DNA from: Pseudonocardia sp.
GTDB taxonomy: Bacteria > Actinomycetota > Actinomycetes > Mycobacteriales > Pseudonocardiaceae
Reading direction: 5' to 3'
DNA: 8,119 nt
Assembly: GCA_030147065.1 (NCBI GenBank)
Contig: JASLAP010000477.1
Span: forward strand, 1 to 8,119
Position 1 is the first letter of the stretch. Each line of letters opens with the position of its first letter. Made by a program: the position numbers and the translations under genes. Under the pieces are notes generated by a model. It was given only the letters and a program-made list of their open reading frames with translations, was not told where the DNA came from and ran no database searches. This document shows positions 1 through 6,908 of this stretch, in pieces.

Positions 1-27
1 GCGACCGGTGCCCTACTTTTGTGCTCG

Positions 28-77
28 CCCCGCCAGCGCGGGACGGGGTGCGGCCGGTACTGGAGGGGCCCGGCCGC
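28..77 (-). terminator. Two GC hairpins after the response regulator stop
   Basis: About 25 bases after the regulator stop, GCGGCCGG (50-57) and CCGGCCGC (70-77) form a perfect 8-bp stem with a 12-base loop. Directly beyond it, 28-34 can pair with 42-48 (7 bp, one G-T pair). Two adjacent hairpins without a U-run fit the terminators often proposed for high-GC actinobacteria, and they would close the signalling operon. GC-rich DNA makes such stems by chance, so confidence is modest. Confidence 0.4.
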
Positions 78-102
78 GCCCCGATTCCTCGCCGACGGGC
101 AG

Positions 103-786
103 CTACTCCTGTTCGCCGAGATCACCGAGGTCGACGATGCCGTCCTGCAGCGCGCGGATCATCAGCGCGGATTTCGACGTCGCCGGCCGACCGGTGTCGG
201 CGTACTTCATCCGCACCCGCTCGATGTAGGTGTCGACGGTCTTGACCGACAGGTGCAGGCGTTTGGCCACCAGGTTCTTGGACTCGCACTCGAACCAGGC
301 GATCAGCACCTCGCGCTCGCGGTCGCTGAGCACCGGGCGGTCGGCGCGCCGGTCGCCGGCCAGCACCCCGCTGAGCACCGGCCCGGTGTACGTGCCCCCG
401 GCGGCGATGGCCCGGATCGCCGGCACCAGGTGGCCGTCGCCCTCGACCTTGGTGAGGTAGGTGGCCACCCCCAGTTCGACGCAGCGCAGCACGGTGTCGG
501 CGGACTCCTCCTGCGAGTAGACGATGATCCGCCGGCCCTCGGCGACCAGCCGCCGCAACGCGGCGAAGTCCGGTTGGCCGTCGTAGAGCAGGTCGAACAC
601 CACCACGTCCGCGGTCCGGCCGGCCCCGGTGAAGGCCACGTGCGGCCGGTTGCCGCTGTCCACCACCGCGATCGGGGGGTCCGCCCCCGCGCACCAGCCG
701 CGCACGCCGTCGACGATCGCCGGGTGGTCGTCGACGATGACGACCGTGGGGCCGCGGTCCGGCGGCTCGACTAGTGGACCGGCCAT
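103..786 (-). CDS. NarL/LuxR-family two-component response regulator
   Basis: A 227-residue cytoplasmic DNA-binding response regulator, the output of the three-gene signalling operon. Receiver domain (about residues 13-130): acidic pair D19-D20 in VDDHP, phospho-acceptor D65 in VVFDLLYDG, switch S91 and conserved K113 in YLTK, so all phosphorylation residues are present. LuxR-type helix-turn-helix (about residues 150-215): it opens with LSDREREVL and its recognition helix lies around LSVKTVDTYIERVR. The HTH departs from the textbook form: ECESKNLVAKRL replaces the usual G-S-N-x-E-I-A, and KYADTGRPATSKSAL follows. I believe this marks an actinobacterial subfamily, but this is from memory. The frame stays open upstream through the kinase gene; ATG at 786 is chosen because the receiver starts there and GGAGG (791-795) lies 4 bases before it. 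It overlaps the preceding gene by 16 bases. The tail is acidic (DLGDLGEQE). Family assignment is secure; target genes are unknown. Confidence 0.93.
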   Translation of the reverse strand: MAGPLVEPPDRGPTVVIVDDHPAIVDGVRGWCAGADPPIAVVDSGNRPHVAFTGAGRTADVVVFDLLYDGQPDFAALRRLVAEGRRIIVYSQEESADTVLRCVELGVATYLTKVEGDGHLVPAIRAIAAGGTYTGPVLSGVLAGDRRADRPVLSDREREVLIAWFECESKNLVAKRLHLSVKTVDTYIERVRMKYADTGRPATSKSALMIRALQDGIVDLGDLGEQE

Positions 787-1904
787 CTGGCCTCCACCCA
801 CGTACGACCCCCGTCGACCACGGTCGTCGTGAGCACCCCGTTGTCCTGCCCGCCGCCCTGATCGCCGCCCTGATCGCCGCCGGGCCCGACGTTCCCCGAT
901 CCACCGACGTCGCCGTCGGTGACCACGCTCACCGTCACATCGCTCCCGGATCCTCCCACCGTCACGCGGGCCGTCCGCGCGGTCACCAGTAGTACCCCAC
1001 TGATCACCTCGATCAGTGAGCGGCGTACCTCCGGCGGTGGCTCGACCTCGACCGGTCGCGTGGCGTAGCGGACCGTCACACCACGTCGCTCGACCACCTC
1101 CACCAGGGCCTGGACCTCGGCCGCCAGCGGGGTCGCGGAGTCGCCCTGCTCGCCGAACAGCCGTCGTAAACGCGCCGCCTCGACCGCGGCGCGGCGCTGC
1201 ACGTCCCGGTCGGTGGGCGACCGGCTGCCGTCGGCGATCCCCTGCAGCAGCGGCAGGGCGGTCGCCTTGAGCGCCCGGTAGCGGGCCTCCCGGTCGGCGT
1301 GCACCTCGCGGGCCACGCTCTCCTCGGTGGCCGCCCGGGCCTGGGCGACGGCGACCGCGGTGGCGTGGTCGGCGGTCCGGCGCAGCACCAGGGTGGCGAC
1401 GATCACGGCGAGCTGGAAGGACCCCACGCCGACCGCGACGGTGGCCAGCGGGACCAGCGACTCGGCCAGCACGCCGCGCCAGGCCAGCAGGGCGACGGTC
1501 GCGGCCAGGTGCAGCAGGATGAACACCAGGACGTGGCGCGTCGGGCGATCGACGAACAGCAGCAGGCCGAACCAGCCGACCACGCCGAAGGTCCAGTGCG
1601 CCGGGGTCAGCAGGGCCGCGGTCGGCAGCGAGGCCGCCGCCGCGGTCGACACCGCCAGCACGAACAGCGCGGTCGGCCACGCCGCCCGCCCCCAGAACCG
1701 GTGCCGGATCCCGATCGGGATGTCGATCAGCCCGACCGCGACCAGCACCAGCCACCAGCCGAGCCCCACCCACCACGCCGGGTAGAGGTCCAGCGTCCCG
1801 AGCAGGCTGGGCAGGTCGAGCAGGAACAGGATGGCGAACAGGATCATCGACTCGGCCTCGCGCAGCCCGCGCAGCAGCAGCGGGCCCAGCGGCTGGTCAC
1901 CCAC
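771..1904 (-). CDS. Membrane histidine-kinase-like protein with lost catalytic motifs (probable pseudokinase)
   Basis: A 377-residue protein. Residues about 20-175 are hydrophobic and hold roughly six membrane segments, followed by a charged, probably helical linker (about 176-212). The cytoplasmic part has the layout of a HisKA_3/HATPase kinase, but by eye no catalytic motif survives. ALKATALPLLQGIADG (211-226) aligns with TVHDTAASTLLMIGLG of the upstream kinase, placing K213 at the phospho-acceptor His and A214 at the following Asp. In the N-box region (about 296-309) E299 remains but Gly replaces the Asn. The DxGxG box is absent, and residues 331-355 are a Gly/Gln/Asp-rich stretch where the ATP lid should be. 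The end (RTWVEARWPVH) resembles the last strand of a HATPase fold. The start is GTG at 1904, with GGAG (1912-1915) seven bases upstream inside the previous gene; the two genes overlap by 8 bases. I infer a non-catalytic partner or sensor subunit. A fast-diverging active kinase is less likely. Gene reality is high; function is inferred. Confidence 0.85.
   Translation of the reverse strand: MGDQPLGPLLLRGLREAESMILFAILFLLDLPSLLGTLDLYPAWWVGLGWWLVLVAVGLIDIPIGIRHRFWGRAAWPTALFVLAVSTAAAASLPTAALLTPAHWTFGVVGWFGLLLFVDRPTRHVLVFILLHLAATVALLAWRGVLAESLVPLATVAVGVGSFQLAVIVATLVLRRTADHATAVAVAQARAATEESVAREVHADREARYRALKATALPLLQGIADGSRSPTDRDVQRRAAVEAARLRRLFGEQGDSATPLAAEVQALVEVVERRGVTVRYATRPVEVEPPPEVRRSLIEVISGVLLVTARTARVTVGGSGSDVTVSVVTDGDVGGSGNVGPGGDQGGDQGGGQDNGVLTTTVVDGGRTWVEARWPVH
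851..881 (-). repeat. 12-bp tandem repeat, about 2.6 copies, inside the pseudokinase gene
   Basis: The sequence has an exact 12-base period from 851 to 881 (plus-strand unit cgccgccctgat). Read in the gene it encodes GGDQ-GGDQ-GGGQ, the core of the Gly-rich stretch at residues about 342-353. Because 12 is a multiple of 3, copy number can change by slippage without breaking the frame. Confidence 0.85.
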
Positions 1905-3111
1905 GCGGCCACTCCAGTTCGACGACGGTGCCGGCGCCGGGGACCGAGTGCACCTGGGCGCGCCCGCCGGCCCGCGCCAGCCGCTCGCGGACCGAGAGCA
2001 CCAGGCCGTGCCGCGACGCCGGCACGGCGGCCGGCGCGAACCCGGCCCCGGAGTCGGCGACGGTGACCCGGACCCGGTCGCCGCCCGCGTCCAGCCGGAC
2101 GGTGGCGGCGCCGGTCCCGGCGTGCCGGCGCACGTTCTCCAGGGCCTCGCCGACCGCGCCCCCGATCGCGGTGGCGACCGGGCCCGGCACCGGGGCCGCG
2201 GTCCCGGGCGGCAGTTCCAGGGCCACCTCGACGGCCGCCCGCCGGGCGACCTCGCCGAGCACGCCGGCCAGGTCGCGCGGCTCGTCGTCGGCGACCGGCT
2301 CGTCGGCCAGCGCGGCGATGTCGCGGTGCACCTGCTCGGCGAGCCAGGGCTCGTCGCCGCGGACCTCGCCGAGCCCGATCATCAGCAGCGTGCTGGCCGC
2401 GGTGTCGTGCACCGTCGACCAGTGCAGCCGCTGGTCGGCGCGCCGGGCCGCGGCCAGTGCCGCCGCCCGCTCCTGGGCGAAGCCGGCCTTCATCACCTCG
2501 TCGGCGATCCGGCCGCCGCGCTGGACCAGCCCCCACAGCAGCCGCGAGAGCCCGGCCTCGACGACGGTCCACGCGGCGCCGACCAGGAACGCCTGCCCGA
2601 TCCCGATCCCCGGGGTCAGCGCGGCCCCGACGACCAGCGCGGCGCCGACCGCGCCGGCCGCCGCGAACCCGGCGCGCGGGCGGGTGTGCCACTGCAGGGC
2701 GACCACCGCGAACGACAGCAGCGGGGTCACCCACCCGGTCATCGACGCGGTCAGCCCGGGGGCCACCAGCAGCGGCTGGGCCAGCCCGATCGCGCACAGC
2801 ACCCCGACGTCGACGACCCACAGCCAGGTCCGCGGGGCCCGCCGCATGCGGGCGGTGTAGACCAGGCTCCAGCCGATCAGCGCGGCCGACACCGCCGCGG
2901 TGGCCGCGATCCCGATCGGCGGCCCGGCGAACGGCGCGATCACCGCGACCAGCACCCCGATCGCGGCCCGGCCGAGGGCCGCGTAGGACTGCGCGGCGCG
3001 GTGCAGGAACTCGGCGGTGGACCGCGGCTGGTCGGCGCCCGCCAGGGGGCCCAGCCCGTGCAGCAGCGCCGCGGGTGCCCGCCACCGGACCGTGGCGGCG
3101 TGCTCGGTCAC
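1897..3111 (-). CDS. Membrane sensor histidine kinase (HisKA_3/HATPase type)
   Basis: A 404-residue sensor kinase, the first gene of the signalling operon and presumed to phosphorylate the regulator two genes downstream. After about 45 soluble residues comes a hydrophobic region (about 48-193) with around six membrane segments and no large extracellular domain, suggesting sensing in or near the membrane. A linker helix (about 197-228) leads to the phospho-acceptor motif STVHDTAAST, with H235 and D236. The ATPase domain (about 310-404) has N-box GEALENVRRH (N326), G1 box DSGAGF (353-358) and a second glycine box RHGLVLSVRERL, so it looks catalytically complete. The GTG start at 3111 has AGGAG (3117-3121) five bases upstream. 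The last codons carry the ribosome binding site and start of the next gene. The signal is not recognisable. Related sequences are annotated as NarL-type 'ATP-binding protein' kinases in actinobacteria. Confidence 0.92.
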   Translation of the reverse strand: MTEHAATVRWRAPAALLHGLGPLAGADQPRSTAEFLHRAAQSYAALGRAAIGVLVAVIAPFAGPPIGIAATAAVSAALIGWSLVYTARMRRAPRTWLWVVDVGVLCAIGLAQPLLVAPGLTASMTGWVTPLLSFAVVALQWHTRPRAGFAAAGAVGAALVVGAALTPGIGIGQAFLVGAAWTVVEAGLSRLLWGLVQRGGRIADEVMKAGFAQERAAALAAARRADQRLHWSTVHDTAASTLLMIGLGEVRGDEPWLAEQVHRDIAALADEPVADDEPRDLAGVLGEVARRAAVEVALELPPGTAAPVPGPVATAIGGAVGEALENVRRHAGTGAATVRLDAGGDRVRVTVADSGAGFAPAAVPASRHGLVLSVRERLARAGGRAQVHSVPGAGTVVELEWPRG

Positions 3112-3116
3112 CGGCG

Positions 3117-3121
3117 CTCCT
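3117..3121 (-). promoter_or_regulatory. Ribosome binding site of the sensor kinase
   Basis: AGGAG on the minus strand, five bases before the GTG at 3111. It is among the best Shine-Dalgarno matches in the window and supports both the GTG start and independent translation of this gene, which follows mfd after a 69-base gap. Confidence 0.7.
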
Positions 3122-3140
3122 GGGGTCGCGACGCCCCCGG

Positions 3141-3152
3141 CCGACCGGTCGG
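3141..3152. promoter_or_regulatory. 12-bp perfect palindrome between mfd and the kinase gene
   Basis: CCGACCGGTCGG reads the same on both strands, and with flanking bases (3135-3154) it can form a longer, imperfect stem. It lies 29 bases from the mfd stop and about 30 from the kinase start. It could be an operator, a weak terminator for mfd, or chance in GC-rich sequence. Confidence 0.3.
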
Positions 3153-3180
3153 GGACGGTGGGCGCGGGCGGGCCCGGACC

Positions 3181-6100
3181 CTACACCCCGCCGGCAGCGG
3201 CCGGGACCGGTCGGGTGACGAGCAGGTCGCGCAGCAGCTTCGCGCACCACTCCAGCAGCGCGACGTCGCGCAGCGGCGCCCCGCCGATCCGCCCGCCCTC
3301 GACCGGCTTGGGCACCAGCACCGCCCGGGCCGCGGCCTTGTAGGTGGCCTTCGGGTGCAGCCGCTTGAGCCGCAGCTGGGCGGAGTCGGGCAGGTCGACC
3401 GGGCCGACCCGGATCTGGTTGCCGGCCGCGGCGACCTCGCCGACGCCCAGCTCCCGGCAGGTCTGCCGGAACGCGGCCACCGCGAGCAGGTTGCGCACCG
3501 CCGTCGGCGGCTCGCCGTAGCGGTCGACCAGCTCCTCGACGATCGCGTCCAGGGCCGCCTGGTCGCCCGCCTCGGCGATCTTGCGGTAGACCTCCAGCCG
3601 CAGCCGCTCGCCGGTCACGTAGTCGTGCGGGACGTGCGCGTCCACCGGCAGGTCCACCCGGACCTCGGTGAGCGACTCGTCGGTCTCGCCCTCCCCGGCG
3701 CCGGCCTGCTGGCGGAACGCCGCCACCGCCTCGCCGACCAGCCGGATGTAGAGGTCGAAGCCGACCCCGGCGATGTGCCCGGACTGCTCGGCGCCCAGGA
3801 TGTTGCCCGCGCCGCGGATCTCCAGGTCCTTCATCGCCACCGCCGCGCCCGAGCCCAGCTCGGAGTGCTGGGCGATGGTGGCCAGCCGGTCGTGCGCGGT
3901 CTCGGTGAGCGGGTGCTCGGGCGGGAACAGGAAGTAGGCGTAGCCGCGCTCGCGGCCGCGGCCCACCCGCCCGCGCAGCTGGTGCAGCTGGGACAGCCCG
4001 AGGGTGTCCGAGCGCTCCACGATCAGCGTGTTGGCGTTGGAGATGTCCAGCCCGTTCTCCACGATCGTGGTGCACACCAGCACGTCGTACTCGTTGTGCC
4101 AGAACCCGGCGACCGTGCGTTCGAGCAGGTCCTCGTTCATCTGCCCGTGCGCCACCGCGACCCGCGCCTCGGGCACCAGCTCGCGGATCTTCCGGGCCGC
4201 CCGGTCGATCGTGGACACCCGGTTGTGCACGTAGAACACCTGGCCGTCGCGCAGCAGCTCGCGCCGGATCGAGGCGGCCACCTGCTTCTGGTCGTAGGCC
4301 CCGACGTAGGTCAGCGTGGGGTGGCGGTCCTCGGGCGGGGTGGTGATCGTGGACAGCTCGCGGATGCCGGCCAGGCTCATCTCCAGCGTCCGCGGGATCG
4401 GCGTCGCGGACAGCGTGAGCACGTCGACGTGCGTGCGCAGCGCGGTGATGTGCTCCTTGTGCTCCACCCCGAAGCGCTGCTCCTCGTCCACGATGACCAG
4501 CCCGAGGTCCTTCCACCGCACGCCGGTCTGCAGCAGCCGGTGGGTGCCCACCACGACGTCCACCGAGCCGTCGGCGAGCCCGGCGACGGTCTCCTTCGCC
4601 TCGGCGGCGTCGGTGAACCGGCTCAGCCCGCGCACGGTGACCGGGAACGCCCGCATCCGCTCGGTGAAGGTGCCCAGGTGCTGGGTGGCCAGCAGCGTGG
4701 TCGGCACCAGCACGGCGACCTGCTTGCCGCCCTGCACCGCCTTGAACGCCGCCCGCACCGCGATCTCGGTCTTGCCGAACCCGACGTCGCCGGAGATCAC
4801 CCGGTCCATCGGGACCGGGCGCTCCATGTCCGCCTTGACCTCGTCGATCGCCGAGAGCTGGTCGGGGGTCTCGGTGAACGGGAAGGCGTCCTCCAGCTCG
4901 CGCTGCCACGGCGTGTCCGGGGAGAACGCGTGGCCGGGCGCGGACTGGCGGGCGGCGTAGAGCTGCACCAGCTGGGCGGCGATCTGGCGGACCGCCTTGC
5001 GGGCCCGGCCCTTGGTCTTGGCCCAGTCGCTGCCGCCCAGCTTGTTCAGCGTCGGCACCTCGCCGCCGACGTAGCGGCTGACCTCGTCGAGCGCGTCGGT
5101 GGGCACGAACAGCCGGTCGGCAGGCTGGCCGCGCTTGGAGCTGGCGTACTCCAGCACCAGGTACTCGCGGGTGGCGCCGCTGACGGTGCGCTCGCGCATC
5201 TCGACGAACCGGCCGATGCCGTGCTGGCCGTGCACCACGTAGTCGCCCGGCTTGAGGGTGACCAGGTCGACGGCGTTGCGCCGGCGGGTGGGCAGCTTGC
5301 GGGCCTCGGTGGTGGCGGTCCGGCTGCCGGTCAGGTCGGCCTCGCTCAGCAGCACCAGCTGCCCGGTGGTCAGGCCGTTGAGCACCCGGCCGCAGGTCAC
5401 CGTGACCAGGCCCTTGTCCGGCTCGTCGGTCAGCGTGTCGGCCAGGGCGGCGGGCACCTCGGCCTCGCGCAGCTGCTCCAGCGAGCGCTGCGCGGTGCCG
5501 TGCCCGCCGACCACCAGCACGGCGGTGCCGCCGGTGGCGACGTGCGCGCGCAGGTCGACCAGGGCCCGGTCGATGTCGCCGCGGTAGGACTCCACCTCGT
5601 GCACCTCGGGGGCCAGCACGTCGTCGCGCCCGGACAGCAGCGGGCTGAGCGTGACGACCGGCCGCCCGGACGCGTCGGCGTTCGCGAGCACCTCGGCGAG
5701 GTCGCGGTAGGCCGAGGCGCCGACGTCGAGGGTGCCGACGTCGATCGGGGCGTTCGCGGAGCCCATGCCGGCGGCGAACCAGGACGCGGCCAGGAACTCC
5801 TGGCCGGTGCGGACCAGGTCGGCGCTGCGCGCCCGGATCCGCTCCGGGTCGGCCAGCAGCACCAGGGCGCCGGCCGGGAGCAGGTCGGTGAGCAGTTGCA
5901 GCTCGCCCTCGACCAGCACCGGGACCAGCGACTCCATGCCCTCGGCCGGGATTCCCTCGGCCAGGTGCTCGAGCAGCTCGCGCAGCTGGGGGTTGTTCTC
6001 GAAGCGCCGGGCCAGGACCGCGGCCCGGTCGCGGACGGCCGCGGTGAGCAGCAGCTCCCGGCAGCCGGGCGCGACGACCTCCTCGACCGGGTGCATCGAG

Positions 6101-6753
6101 CGCTGGTCGGCGACCGAGAACGCGCGCAGCTCGCTGACCTCGTCGCCCCAGAACTCGACCCGGACCGGGTGGTCGGCGGTGGGGGCGAAGATGTCGACGA
6201 TGCCGCCGCGGACGGCGAACTCACCGCGCGCGGTGACCATCTCGACCCGGGTGTAGGCCAGCTCCACCAGCCGGACCAGCAGCCCGTCGAAGTCGTGGGT
6301 GTCGTCGACCCGCAGCCGCACCGGGTCCAGCGCCCCCAGCCCGGGGGCGATCGGCTGGATCAGGCTGCGCGCCGCGGTGATCACCACCCGGGGCGCGGCG
6401 GCCGGGTCGGCCAGCCGGCGGAAGATCGACAGCCGGCGGCCGACGGTGTCCGGGCGGGGCGAGAGCCGCTCGTGCGGCAGCGTCTCCCAGCTGGGCAGCA
6501 CCGCGACGGCGTCCGGGCCGATCAGGTCGGCCGTGGCCGCGCCGAGGTCCTCGGCCTCCCGGTCGGTCGCGGTGACGGCCAGGACGGTGCGGTCGGCACC
6601 GAACCCGGCGGCCAGGAACGGGCGCAGCGCGGCCGGCCCCTCGACCCGCAGCGCGGGCACCTCGGCGGCGCGGACCTCCCGGGCGGCGTCGACGACCGTC
6701 CGCAGGCCCGGGTCGGACAGGACGGACTGGAGCAGACCGGAGAGCTTGGCCAT
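3181..6753 (-). CDS. mfd: Transcription-repair coupling factor Mfd
   Basis: Mfd is an ATP-driven DNA translocase that pushes RNA polymerase stalled at a lesion off the template and recruits UvrA for nucleotide excision repair. This copy has 1190 residues, within the usual range (about 1150-1230), and looks complete. In order: a UvrB-like N-terminal module (about 20-350, with the typical VRGGIVDIFAP at 181-191); a linker domain; the CarD-like RNA-polymerase-interacting domain (about 497-570, starting LKPGDYVVHGQHGIGRF); the RecG-like helicase core with Walker A GDVGFGKT (655-662), DEEQ box (756-759), SAT (782-784) and motif VI QLRGRVGR (925-932); and the C-terminal TRCF domain (about 1030-1160) that masks UvrA binding. 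ATG at 6753 is the first possible start: a stop codon at 6811-6813 closes the frame and no ATG or GTG lies between. A weak GAGGGG (6766-6771) sits 12 bases upstream. No Leu TTA/CTA or Ser TCA codons are used. Assignment is essentially certain. Confidence 0.99.
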   Translation of the reverse strand: MAKLSGLLQSVLSDPGLRTVVDAAREVRAAEVPALRVEGPAALRPFLAAGFGADRTVLAVTATDREAEDLGAATADLIGPDAVAVLPSWETLPHERLSPRPDTVGRRLSIFRRLADPAAAPRVVITAARSLIQPIAPGLGALDPVRLRVDDTHDFDGLLVRLVELAYTRVEMVTARGEFAVRGGIVDIFAPTADHPVRVEFWGDEVSELRAFSVADQRSMHPVEEVVAPGCRELLLTAAVRDRAAVLARRFENNPQLRELLEHLAEGIPAEGMESLVPVLVEGELQLLTDLLPAGALVLLADPERIRARSADLVRTGQEFLAASWFAAGMGSANAPIDVGTLDVGASAYRDLAEVLANADASGRPVVTLSPLLSGRDDVLAPEVHEVESYRGDIDRALVDLRAHVATGGTAVLVVGGHGTAQRSLEQLREAEVPAALADTLTDEPDKGLVTVTCGRVLNGLTTGQLVLLSEADLTGSRTATTEARKLPTRRRNAVDLVTLKPGDYVVHGQHGIGRFVEMRERTVSGATREYLVLEYASSKRGQPADRLFVPTDALDEVSRYVGGEVPTLNKLGGSDWAKTKGRARKAVRQIAAQLVQLYAARQSAPGHAFSPDTPWQRELEDAFPFTETPDQLSAIDEVKADMERPVPMDRVISGDVGFGKTEIAVRAAFKAVQGGKQVAVLVPTTLLATQHLGTFTERMRAFPVTVRGLSRFTDAAEAKETVAGLADGSVDVVVGTHRLLQTGVRWKDLGLVIVDEEQRFGVEHKEHITALRTHVDVLTLSATPIPRTLEMSLAGIRELSTITTPPEDRHPTLTYVGAYDQKQVAASIRRELLRDGQVFYVHNRVSTIDRAARKIRELVPEARVAVAHGQMNEDLLERTVAGFWHNEYDVLVCTTIVENGLDISNANTLIVERSDTLGLSQLHQLRGRVGRGRERGYAYFLFPPEHPLTETAHDRLATIAQHSELGSGAAVAMKDLEIRGAGNILGAEQSGHIAGVGFDLYIRLVGEAVAAFRQQAGAGEGETDESLTEVRVDLPVDAHVPHDYVTGERLRLEVYRKIAEAGDQAALDAIVEELVDRYGEPPTAVRNLLAVAAFRQTCRELGVGEVAAAGNQIRVGPVDLPDSAQLRLKRLHPKATYKAAARAVLVPKPVEGGRIGGAPLRDVALLEWCAKLLRDLLVTRPVPAAAGGV

Positions 6754-6798
6754 CGGTTCGCAGGACCCCTCGCAAGAAACGTGCGCACGCGGAACAGA

Positions 6799-6827
6799 CC
6801 CCTGCCCGGGTCACCACCCGGTCGGGG
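6799..6827 (-). promoter_or_regulatory. Hairpin in the mfd leader
   Basis: CCGGGT (6806-6811) and ACCCGG (6816-6821) form a 6-bp stem with a 4-base loop. CCCC (6799-6802) and GGGG (6824-6827) add an outer 4-bp stem across a small internal loop. On the minus strand it is followed by TCTGTT. It lies between the possible -10 hexamer and the mfd start, so it may be a leader structure or a second terminator of the ABC operon. Confidence 0.35.
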
Positions 6828-6836
6828 CCTGCCCCC

Positions 6837-6842
6837 AGCCTA
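6837..6842 (-). promoter_or_regulatory. Possible -10 hexamer of the mfd promoter
   Basis: TAGGCT fits the TAnnnT core of actinobacterial -10 elements and would place the transcript start about 75 bases before the mfd ATG. No TTGAC-like -35 is present; the -35 region is occupied by the G-tract next to it. This is weak evidence. Confidence 0.25.
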
Positions 6843-6844
6843 CG

Positions 6845-6867
6845 CCCGCCCCCCTCCCCACCCGCCC
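6845..6867 (-). other. G-quadruplex motif upstream of mfd
   Basis: On the minus strand there are five G-runs of 3, 3, 4, 6 and 3 bases, each separated by a single base (C, T, A, C). Four or more runs of at least three G with one-base loops is the most stable class of intramolecular G-quadruplex. It is on the coding strand of mfd, 92-114 bases before the ATG and directly upstream of the possible -10 hexamer. Confidence 0.7.
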
Positions 6868-6885
6868 GTGCACCTACACGCGAAC

Positions 6886-6908
6886 CCCGCCGGGAACGAC
6901 GTGGCGGG
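6886..6908 (-). terminator. Hairpin immediately after the permease stop
   Basis: CCCGCC and GGCGGG (plus-strand 6886-6891 and 6903-6908) form a 6-bp GC stem with an 11-base loop, starting at the base after the permease stop codon. There is no real U-run. Its position suggests an end signal for the ABC operon or protection of the transcript 3' end. Confidence 0.35.

Noticed and set aside
19..774. Plus-strand open frame opposite the response regulator
   Set aside because: Same codon-aligned antisense effect over the regulator gene; composition is unlike a real protein.
787..1776. Upstream extension of the regulator frame as a 557-residue fusion
   Set aside because: The extra part overlaps the pseudokinase gene in another frame, is Arg/Gly/Pro-rich noise, and the receiver domain starts right after the ATG at 786 with its own GGAGG.
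771..1904. The second kinase as a frameshifted pseudogene
   Set aside because: The frame is open from start to stop, begins with a good ribosome binding site and overlaps neighbours on both sides; the losses are substitutions and an in-frame repeat, not disruptions.
1844..4909. A 1021-residue minus-strand frame overlapping mfd and both kinases
   Set aside because: It is a frame-shifted shadow of mfd and the first kinase, rich in Arg, Ala, Gly and Pro; the real reading frames carry all the conserved motifs.
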